NCBI GenBank assembly: GCA_013816445.1 | Contig: JACDEK010000049.1 | Location: forward strand, 1-6,586 | DNA length: 6,586 bases | Source of the DNA: Candidatus Saccharimonadota bacterium | GTDB lineage: Bacteria; Patescibacteriota; Saccharimonadia; CAILAD01; BJGX01 | Direction of reading: 5' to 3' | Part shown: positions 1-4,481 of the stretch, one piece after another | Layout: each line of letters begins with the position of its first letter | Numbering within the stretch: position 1 is the first letter of the stretch | The notes under the pieces: model-generated | The model's database searches: none | What the model was told of the DNA's origin: nothing | What the model saw: only the letters and a program-made list of their open reading frames with translations | Position numbers and translations under genes: made by a program

Positions 1-246
1 CCCCATAGGCATAGGGTCATCAGAAATAAGTAATACATAAAGCGCATCACCATCTTCATCAAGAGTAGACGGTATAAATCCATATTCAGCTGGGCTGCCT
101 AAGTGAGTCTGGTGTACGCGATCTAATACAAATGTCTCAAGGTCTTTATCGAATTCAATCTTGAGTCGACTCCCCTTAGAATTTTCAATAACTGCATTAA
201 CTATGTGAGGCGCTTCGTCTCCGTAGCTCATATCTAATAATGACAT
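1..246 (-). CDS. ppa: Inorganic pyrophosphatase, N-terminal part (cut by window edge)
   Basis: Soluble family I inorganic pyrophosphatase, which hydrolyses PPi to two phosphates in the cytoplasm and pulls biosynthetic reactions forward. The 82 visible residues run from the ATG at 246 to the left edge; the family is usually about 170-180 residues, so roughly the second half is missing. Recognisable family blocks are ENSKGSRLKIEFD (residues 21-33), LDRV (41-44), PAEYGFIP (52-59) and DEDGDALYVL (63-72). By remembered alignment with the E. coli enzyme, active-site residues K29, E31, R43, Y55, D65 and D67 are present. The expected aspartate at position 70 (DGDPxD) is tyrosine, codon TAT, a single-base change from GAT. 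An AGGAG at 259-263 lies 12 bases before the ATG, somewhat far but usable. It is probably the last visible gene of the pyk-tpiA-ppa group, 51 bases after tpiA. The family assignment is secure; activity is uncertain because of D70Y. Confidence 0.9.
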   Translation of the reverse strand, partial: MSLLDMSYGDEAPHIVNAVIENSKGSRLKIEFDKDLETFVLDRVHQTHLGSPAEYGFIPSTLDEDGDALYVLLISDDPMPMG

Positions 247-258
247 TTTTACTTTTTA

Positions 259-295
259 CTCCTGTTTATTACTAATTAATTTTACAGGTATTATA
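259..295 (-). promoter_or_regulatory. Possible internal promoter and RBS of ppa
   Basis: In the gap between tpiA and ppa, a perfect TATAAT hexamer reads on the minus strand at 295-290, set in a small GGTA/TACC dyad (287-297). About 27 bases further on is AGGAG (263-259), 12 bases before the ppa ATG. No good -35 lies 17 bases upstream, because that region is the tpiA coding end. It may let ppa be expressed separately from the operon; this is an inference from the hexamer alone. Confidence 0.3.
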
Positions 296-297
296 CC

Positions 298-1113
298 TTA
301 TAAACCAATCTTTAAGCCAGATGGTTCTTTTGTCATTGCCAAACGTGCAATGGCAGCAAATTTCTTGTAGTTTAAGCTAGCCCCACCCACAAGCAAGCCG
401 TCAATACTGGGCTCATCTAAATATGCTTTGGCATTATCTGGGTCAACACTACCACCATAGAGTACTGGCACTTCACTACTATCAGCATGACTATACATAT
501 TTGTAACTGTGCTTTTTATAAGCTGGGCCATTTCTTCAGCCTGTGCTGGCTTGGCAAATTTACCGGTACCAATCGCCCAAACCGGCTCATAGGCAATAAT
601 GACATTGTCTAGCTCTTTAGACGTCACTTCACTCAAGTCAACACTCAGTTGATCAAGTACAGTTTGCTTACTGTGACCATCGTTGTGCTGTAGCTCGTTT
701 TCGCCAATACACAGTATCACCTTTAGGCCATGGCGCAAAGCAATATCTACTGTTTGTGCCACCAGCTTATCGGTCTCATCAAAGTATTTACGTCGCTCAG
801 AGTGACCAACAAGTACATACTCTGCTAGTTCTTTTACCATCTCGGCTGAAACCTCACCGGTATATGCCCCTTCTTCATACTCACTAATGTTTTGAGCACC
901 AAGGCTAAGCTTAGGTAAAGATTTGAATGTGTGTATTTCTTCACGCAAAGCAAATAAATGTGTAGCGGGTGGACACACCACAACTTGAGCACCAGTCATA
1001 CCGCGCAGTTCTGTGTGAATTCGTTTGAGTAGTACAGTACCTTCTGAAACAGTGGTATTGAGTTTCCAGTTGCCAACGATTATTTTTTGAGTGTCTTGAT
1101 GAGATGATTTCAT
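298..1113 (-). CDS. tpiA: Triosephosphate isomerase
   Basis: Cytoplasmic TIM-barrel enzyme that interconverts dihydroxyacetone phosphate and glyceraldehyde 3-phosphate. All catalytic elements are visible in the 271-residue product: N15 and K17 in GNWKLN (14-19), the electrophile H104 in VGHSERR (102-108), the catalytic base E176 in AYEPVWAIGTGK (174-185) with flexible loop 6, YGGSV (219-223), and the phosphate-binding GLLVGGASL (239-247). Length is slightly above the usual 250 or so, with about nine extra N-terminal residues before the first strand and a short C-terminal tail. The ATG at 1113 is kept because it directly follows a TATAAT at 1126-1121. No Shine-Dalgarno is present, so the mRNA may be leaderless. 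It lies 40 bases after pyk and 51 before ppa, all on the same strand, consistent with an operon that may also have its own tpiA promoter. Confidence 0.97.
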   Translation of the reverse strand: MKSSHQDTQKIIVGNWKLNTTVSEGTVLLKRIHTELRGMTGAQVVVCPPATHLFALREEIHTFKSLPKLSLGAQNISEYEEGAYTGEVSAEMVKELAEYVLVGHSERRKYFDETDKLVAQTVDIALRHGLKVILCIGENELQHNDGHSKQTVLDQLSVDLSEVTSKELDNVIIAYEPVWAIGTGKFAKPAQAEEMAQLIKSTVTNMYSHADSSEVPVLYGGSVDPDNAKAYLDEPSIDGLLVGGASLNYKKFAAIARLAMTKEPSGLKIGL

Positions 1114-1120
1114 AGTTTTA

Positions 1121-1149
1121 ATTATACGAGAGTTTAAGCATAACTACCA
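1121..1149 (-). promoter_or_regulatory. Candidate tpiA promoter (leaderless layout)
   Basis: TATAAT reads on the minus strand at 1126-1121, only 7 bases before the tpiA ATG, so the transcription start would fall at or beside the A of the ATG. A weak -35 (TGGTAG, 1149-1144; 3 of 6 matches) sits 17 bases upstream, inside the short pyk-tpiA gap. No purine-rich ribosome binding site fits between them. Confidence 0.45.
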
Positions 1150-1153
1150 TTAG

Positions 1154-2689
1154 CTACACTACTTCAATAAGTCTAATAGTATCGGTTCCGCCAGCCACGT
1201 TATGATTTTTACCAAAAGCCTGCACTACCCAATCACTTTTTTCTAAGCTTTTTTTTACAACCAGCTTTTTGATAATTCCGGCGCTAATATGATGCTTTTT
1301 TGATACCAAAAACGGTTTTCCACCCCAAACAATAGCCATTTGATTACACACCTTCTCACTGGGGCTAGCAATAATAATTGGCATAGGTGGGCGTAAGGCT
1401 GATATAGCTAGTGCTGTACTACCTGTCAGAGTTTCTGCCAAAATTATCTTTGCTCCTACCTGCTGAGCTAATGTAATAGCCGCTAAGCTGACACTGGTTT
1501 GTGCTGCCTCATCACCAAGCTTTGCGCTGAGTGCAGCACGACCAAGTGTTTTGCGTGACTGGGTTATAAAACGCTCAACCAACCCAACTTCTTGGGTATA
1601 TTCAACCGGCAAAACAGAGCTCGGCAGAGATTTGTCTGGTATCAGGTCAATCTCTAGCCTGTTCTGTACAAAGTAACTTTCACTTTTTAAAATAACACGC
1701 TTCATTAGCTCAACTGTTTGAACCGGATATTCACCCATGGCAGTCTCGCCCGAAAGCATTACGCAGCTTACACCAAGATTTACGGCACTAGCTATATCAG
1801 CAACTTCGGCTCGAGTAGGTTGTGGGCTACTAATCATACTCTCAAGCATTTGGGTAGCCATAATAACGGGCTTTTTATACAGTCTGGCAAATTTAATAAT
1901 CTCTCGGCCTATCAATGGCACGTCTTCATTACTGGTTTCTATGGCTAAATCACCGCGAGCAATCATAACTGCATCAGTTGCCATTATTATTGATTCTAGA
2001 TTAGTAGTTGCTACTTTTGTTTCAATTTTAGCTATGACTTTTGTGTCGCGCTTGTGGGCAGCAAGTAACTTCTTAACATGATAAATGTCATTGGCAGTCT
2101 GAACAAAACTCAGCGCAATATAGTCAACGTCATTTTGATAGGTAAATTCTAAGTCTTTTAAGTCTTTTGTGGTGATAATTGATTTAGAATCAAAAACTGT
2201 ATCAGGCAGGTTAAGACCATGATTACTTGAGACCTTACCTGAATTCTGCACCTCAACCGTTACAACACCTTTATTACTCGATATAACCTTGGTTTTTACC
2301 ATACCATCACGTAAAAAAATACTATCACCTTTTTTTACTAGAGCAGAAAAATCAAATTGTATTGGAAACTGAGAGGGCTGACAGTTTTTTGTATGACATA
2401 ACTGAATTTTTTGCCCGGCCTTAAGCTCAATACTACCATTTGGTAATGTACCAAGCCGAATCTTAGGGCCCTGTAAATCTTGAATAATCGCCACTGACCG
2501 ATCGAGTTTTTTGGCTGCTATGCGAGCCTTGGTTAAAATATCTTTATGCCAGCTGTGAGCGCCATGACTAAAGTTGAGACGTACACCATTAACCCCAGCT
2601 GCTAAGAGCTGCTCAATCTTCTCTTCACTAGCTGGGCCAATGGTGGCAATAATTTTGGTTTTTTTAAAACCTGAAGCATGGGGGTTCAT
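1154..2689 (-). CDS. pyk: Pyruvate kinase
   Basis: Transfers phosphate from phosphoenolpyruvate to ADP, the last ATP-forming step of glycolysis; cytoplasmic and normally a tetramer. The 511-residue product has the usual order: barrel start TKIIATIGPAS (11-21), VRLNFSHG (36-43) with R37, N39, S41 and H42, DLQGPKIRLG (71-80), a B domain at about 81-170 ending in HGLNLP (157-162), catalytic K221 and metal ligand E223 in AKIE, metal ligand D247 in ARGDLAIE (244-251), T279 in MATQMLESM, PTRAEVADIA (291-300) and LSGETAMGEYP (312-322). A C-terminal domain from about 360 contains TGSTALAISALRPP (422-435) and ends in GGTDTIRLIEVV. Length is within the family range. DLQGPKIR and ARGDLAIE are known-type variants of the more common DTKGPEIR and ARGDLGVE. 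It is first in the pyk-tpiA-ppa group. The ATG at 2689 has no Shine-Dalgarno but has TATAGT 6 bases upstream. Confidence 0.97.
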   Translation of the reverse strand: MNPHASGFKKTKIIATIGPASEEKIEQLLAAGVNGVRLNFSHGAHSWHKDILTKARIAAKKLDRSVAIIQDLQGPKIRLGTLPNGSIELKAGQKIQLCHTKNCQPSQFPIQFDFSALVKKGDSIFLRDGMVKTKVISSNKGVVTVEVQNSGKVSSNHGLNLPDTVFDSKSIITTKDLKDLEFTYQNDVDYIALSFVQTANDIYHVKKLLAAHKRDTKVIAKIETKVATTNLESIIMATDAVMIARGDLAIETSNEDVPLIGREIIKFARLYKKPVIMATQMLESMISSPQPTRAEVADIASAVNLGVSCVMLSGETAMGEYPVQTVELMKRVILKSESYFVQNRLEIDLIPDKSLPSSVLPVEYTQEVGLVERFITQSRKTLGRAALSAKLGDEAAQTSVSLAAITLAQQVGAKIILAETLTGSTALAISALRPPMPIIIASPSEKVCNQMAIVWGGKPFLVSKKHHISAGIIKKLVVKKSLEKSDWVVQAFGKNHNVAGGTDTIRLIEVV

Positions 2690-2695
2690 ATCACT

Positions 2696-2701
2696 ACTAT
2701 A
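2696..2701 (-). promoter_or_regulatory. -10-like hexamer before pyk
   Basis: TATAGT on the minus strand (5 of 6 matches to TATAAT), 6 bases before the pyk ATG. The spacing is almost the same as at tpiA and pgk. No convincing -35 lies 16-18 bases upstream, so by itself this is a weak promoter call. The dyad at 2761-2800, with its TTGACA, may mark an alternative upstream promoter. Confidence 0.3.
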
Positions 2702-2760
2702 TAGGACTTTCGCACTTTCTTATAGTCTTAAGCTCTCAAGTAACTGGCTGCAAATCTTCT

Positions 2761-2800
2761 TTATTGTCTCAATGTAGCTATAGCTATATCTTGTCAATAA
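2761..2800. promoter_or_regulatory. Nested dyad upstream of pyk, possible operator
   Basis: A perfect 12-bp palindrome TAGCTATAGCTA (2775-2786) is flanked by inverted TTATTG (2761-2766) and CAATAA (2795-2800). All share the same centre at 2780.5, giving a 40-bp two-level dyad. On the minus strand a perfect TTGACA (2797-2792) lies within its pyk-distal half, and TACATT (2776-2771) follows at a short 15-base spacing as a possible -10. The dyad is 72 bases upstream of the pyk ATG. An operator overlapping a promoter of the glycolytic operon is an inference. Otherwise the 218-base gap 2690-2907 shows no gene, RNA or terminator that I can see. Confidence 0.4.
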
Positions 2801-2907
2801 AAAATATTTTCGCTAAGTTATTTTAAATCTAACATCTACAATGAAATGCAAAAATCCTATATACCAAATAATCTTATGCTTTTATGTAATTCTGTACTGC
2901 AAACTCT

Positions 2908-3657
2908 TTAGCTATTTTGAACATCTATAATTGTAGCGACTTGCATAGTAACATTATTCTTATCATGTGCAATTACTCCTGCACTAGTAGTCTTATCTAC
3001 TATAACCTGTATGTCTTGATTGGTCTGTACAGTTTTGTCAGGTATAACTTCTAAGTTTTCACCATATACAGCAAAGCTTTTGCCGCTAGAGTCATAAAAC
3101 ACAAACCAATCACCATTTGCTGAGTTGGTCTGATCAGCCACTTCTATGGGGTGAGTAATGACTTTACCAGTCATATCAGTATGCTGTACTAAGTTTGTAT
3201 CTGGCTCACCACCGTTTGGTTCTACATGGGGGCTCGTACGGATATTTCCGCCTGTAATAGTGTATGAATATGGTGAGACTTCTAATGGTGTTCCTGCCGT
3301 AATATGATCAATTTCTACAGGAGTCAGAGATTGCAGCTGATCAGCAGATTCAATTCTTGCAGCCGGGCTAATCTGACTCTTCATGGCATCTTCTATCAAT
3401 TTGTCAGCTGCCAAAAGTGTGGCGCCTGTTAGTAAAACTGCTTTTATTTTTTTATTACGCACATGTTTCTTCTTCTCTGCTTGAGCTCTAGCTACATCTG
3501 GCTGCGGCCGATAGTCATCTAGATGCACAACAGTATCTTTTTTATCTGATTGTTCGTCTGGCTTCGGCTTGAGAGCCGCAAGCTCTACACCCAAATCTTT
3601 ATAGGTGAGGCGTTGCGAGTCATCACCGCCTGAATTTCCTCTGCTTTCTGGACCCAT
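2908..3657 (-). CDS. Single-pass membrane protein with SH3b-like outer domain
   Basis: No named family recognised. The 249-residue product begins with a polar, charged N-terminal region (about 1-60), then a very basic stretch EKKKHVRNKKIK (61-72), directly followed by a short hydrophobic segment AVLLTGATLLAA (73-84). This is the layout of an N-in signal anchor, though the segment is short and contains Gly/Thr. After it, residues 135-205 resemble a bacterial SH3 (SH3b) fold: GGNIRTSPHV (136-145, compare NVRSGPS), TGKVI (163-167), NGDWFVFYDSSGKSFAVYGENLEVI (181-205, compare GWYKV..GWV...YL). Such domains often bind cell-wall peptides, so an envelope role is plausible but inferred. The ATG at 3657 has a good Shine-Dalgarno AAAGGA (3670-3665) 7 bases upstream. 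It is probably transcribed alone from the promoter at 3752-3780. No terminator hairpin is seen before pyk. Confidence 0.8.
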   Translation of the reverse strand: MGPESRGNSGGDDSQRLTYKDLGVELAALKPKPDEQSDKKDTVVHLDDYRPQPDVARAQAEKKKHVRNKKIKAVLLTGATLLAADKLIEDAMKSQISPAARIESADQLQSLTPVEIDHITAGTPLEVSPYSYTITGGNIRTSPHVEPNGGEPDTNLVQHTDMTGKVITHPIEVADQTNSANGDWFVFYDSSGKSFAVYGENLEVIPDKTVQTNQDIQVIVDKTTSAGVIAHDKNNVTMQVATIIDVQNS

Positions 3658-3751
3658 AATTTTTTCCTTTCTTAAGTATTATTTATGAGGGCTACCTACA
3701 GTATCTAATACAGACTACATTTACTTGAGATACATGTTTAAGGTTATGGTT

Positions 3752-3780
3752 ACTATACCTATTTGACTCAGATGTATCAA
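3752..3780 (-). promoter_or_regulatory. Promoter of the SH3b membrane protein gene
   Basis: On the minus strand, TTGATA (3780-3775, 5 of 6) and TATAGT (3757-3752, 5 of 6) are separated by exactly 17 bases. The predicted start near 3745 would give a 5' leader of about 88 bases ending in the AAAGGA ribosome binding site. A near-palindrome CAAG-TGGCCA-G-CTTG (3778-3792) touches the -35. The rest of the gap 3658-3863 holds the tRNA promoter on the other strand. Confidence 0.6.
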
Positions 3781-3830
3781 GTGGCCAGCTTGAAATACTG
3801 CCACAAATATGCTATGATTCTTGGGTTATT

Positions 3831-3859
3831 TTGACACAAAAATTATTTTCAATTATAAG
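3831..3859 (+). promoter_or_regulatory. tRNA-Glu promoter
   Basis: A perfect TTGACA (3831-3836), a 17-base spacer and TATAAG (3854-3859, 5 of 6) form the best sigma70-type promoter in the window. The mature tRNA begins at 3864, only 4 bases after the -10, so transcription must start at or within a base or two of the mature 5' end, leaving little or no leader. Confidence 0.8.
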
Positions 3860-3863
3860 TGAT

Positions 3864-3938
3864 GGTCCCGTCGTCTAACGGTTAGGACACCAGGTTTTCA
3901 TCCTGGCAATTGGAGTTCGATTCTCCACGGGATCACCA
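3864..3938 (+). tRNA. tRNA-Glu (anticodon UUC)
   Basis: A complete cloverleaf of 75 bases. The acceptor stem GGTCCCG pairs with CGGGATC (3928-3934, one G-U), followed by discriminator A and an encoded CCA (3936-3938). The D arm is GTC..GGAC, and the anticodon stem CCAGG/CCTGG encloses the loop TTTTCAT with anticodon TTC. The T arm TGGAG-TTCGATT-CTCCA is intact. UUC reads GAA/GAG, so this is tRNA-Glu, which loads glutamate for translation. It is driven by a strong promoter directly upstream. Its 3' half and downstream flank are repeated twice immediately afterwards, which is unusual for a tRNA gene. Confidence 0.97.
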
Positions 3939-3965
3939 TGTGTAATTGATACTTTGAAGCAGTGT

Positions 3966-4031
3966 GTCCCTTAGGACTATAGAATGTTTTCATCCTGGCA
4001 ATTGGAGTTCGATTCTCCACCAAGATCACCA
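3966..4031 (+). pseudogene. Degenerate tRNA-Glu copy A
   Basis: The 3' part (3986-4031) matches the tRNA from the anticodon loop to CCA. The 5' part looks like the real tRNA with 12 bases removed: GTCCC (3966-3970) runs directly into TTAGGAC (3971-3977), whereas the real gene has 12 more bases between them. The anticodon stem 5' strand is replaced by TATAGAAT, and the acceptor 3' strand has CAA for GG. It therefore cannot fold as a normal tRNA. Whether it is transcribed by read-through from the tRNA promoter is unknown. Confidence 0.6.
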
Positions 4032-4058
4032 TGTGTAATTGATACTTTGAAGCAGTGT

Positions 4059-4130
4059 GTCCCTTAGGACTATAGAATATCAAAGTTTTCATCCTGGCAA
4101 TTGGAGTTCGATTCTCCACCAAGATCACCA
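4059..4130 (+). pseudogene. Degenerate tRNA-Glu copy B
   Basis: Same structure as copy A: GTCCC (4059-4063) is joined to TTAGGAC (4064-4070), a substituted segment follows (4071-4084, six bases longer than in copy A), then the intact 3' half with CAA for GG, ending in CCA at 4128-4130. The shared changes show that copies A and B derive from one another after the first degeneration. The added ATCAAA creates a 7-bp inverted match ACTTTGA (4044-4050) / TCAAAGT (4080-4086). Confidence 0.6.
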
Positions 4131-4173
4131 TGTGTAATTGATATACTAAACTATACTGTCCTTATGTGATAAA

Positions 4174-4371
4174 GGTTTGATTATTGATAGGGTAGCGTTG
4201 CACACAAGTATAAGTAGCCAGTAACGTGGTGCGGTCAACGTAAAAATGTGCTAGGGCCTGAGGTCGTTACAACAAAAGGTCAGATGCGTAAGTGAAAACT
4301 TCTCCCTCACGAGAGAATGGAACCCTTGCGATGGAGCGAATACTTATACCTACCCTACCAATAATCAAATT
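4174..4371 (+). ncRNA. Candidate structured RNA of unrecognised class
   Basis: No protein gene fits here. A 20-base arm (4176-4195) is the reverse complement of 4350-4369 with one mismatch (A4187 opposite C4358). Just inside, GTATAAGTA (4208-4216) is perfectly complementary to TACTTATAC (4341-4349), leaving a 12-base one-sided bulge. Internal helices include GTAACG (4221-4226) / CGTTAC (4265-4270), AAGT-GAAA-ACTT (4290-4301) with a GNRA-type loop, and TTCTC/GAGAG (4300-4304/4311-4315, overlapping by one base). CGTTG (4196-4200) can pair with CAACG (4236-4240) as a pseudoknot. A TATACT (4152-4157) could serve as -10 but has no good -35. The GAAA loop and some G-U pairs favour plus-strand transcription, but the stem mismatch would be G-U on the minus strand, so orientation is not settled. 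I do not recognise tmRNA, SRP, RNase P or 6S signatures. A mobile inverted-repeat element is the alternative. Confidence 0.55.
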
Positions 4372-4406
4372 CTTCTCAAGTAGTCTGTGGAAGAGCAAGA
4401 ACAAAA

Positions 4407-4434
4407 TAGATTCCAGATTGGGTCTAGAATGACA
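4407..4434. repeat. Possible remnant of a dispersed repeat
   Basis: TAGATTCCAGATTGGG then TCTAGAATGACA resembles the edge of dispersed CCAGAT.../...GATGACG-type intergenic repeats and shares ATTCCAGATT/ATCCAGATT and ATGAC words with the element at 6329-6457. It sits just upstream of the pgk promoter. Only one short arm is present. Resemblance is by eye. The remaining bases of 4370-4446 show nothing else. Confidence 0.3.
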
Positions 4435-4446
4435 GCCAGCGTGCAC

Positions 4447-4475
4447 TTGAAACTTATCTCTTGATACTTGATACT
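4447..4475 (+). promoter_or_regulatory. pgk promoter (leaderless layout)
   Basis: TTGAAA (4447-4452, 5 of 6) and GATACT (4470-4475, 4 of 6) are separated by 17 bases. The -10 lies 6 bases before the ATG at 4482, placing the transcription start at or beside the start codon. No Shine-Dalgarno is present. A direct repeat TTGATAC-TTGATAC (4461-4474) overlaps the -10. Confidence 0.5.
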
Positions 4476-4481
4476 AAGTAT

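Larger units (their letters stand above)
3894..4144 (+). repeat. Three tandem copies of tRNA-Glu 3' half plus flank
   Basis: Units start at 3894 (inside the real tRNA), 3986 and 4085. Each has a 35-base block from the anticodon stem-loop through the T arm (3894-3928, 3986-4020, 4085-4119), identical in all three. Copies 2 and 3 carry CAA where the real acceptor stem has GG (3929-3930). Then comes GATCACCATGTGTAATTGATA, 20 bases and more in common. Copies 1 and 2 also share the rest of a 55-base block (3931-3985 = 4024-4078). Copy 2 has six extra bases ATCAAA (4079-4084) before copy 3, and copy 3 diverges after about 4144. Tandem duplication after a tRNA is certain from the sequence. Possible causes are unequal recombination or repeated use of the tRNA 3' end as an attachment site. 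Confidence 0.9.

Noticed and set aside
1718..2081. Plus-strand open frames inside pyk
   Set aside because: Shadows of the pyruvate kinase coding sequence in other frames, with no ribosome binding site or family motifs.
2574..2777. Plus-strand frame over the pyk start and upstream gap
   Set aside because: It overlaps the strongly supported pyk N-terminus, and its extension covers only non-coding DNA.
3898..4131. 77-residue minus-strand open frame with internally repeated peptide
   Set aside because: It is produced by reading the tRNA 3' end and its tandem copies backwards; the peptide repeat only mirrors the DNA repeat, and the frame overlaps a real tRNA.
3894..4144. CRISPR-like array
   Set aside because: Only three units, the repeats are a tRNA half, and the intervening sequences are themselves repeated rather than unique spacers; no cas genes nearby.
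4174..4371. Known RNA classes (tmRNA, RNase P, SRP RNA, 6S, group I or II intron)
   Set aside because: None of the conserved core sequences I know for these appear on either strand; only general similarity in having a closing stem or pseudoknot.
4461..4481. TTG as pgk start, adding seven residues
   Set aside because: The added residues lie over the -10 element, no Shine-Dalgarno precedes the TTG, and pgk proteins normally begin close to the ATG at 4482.
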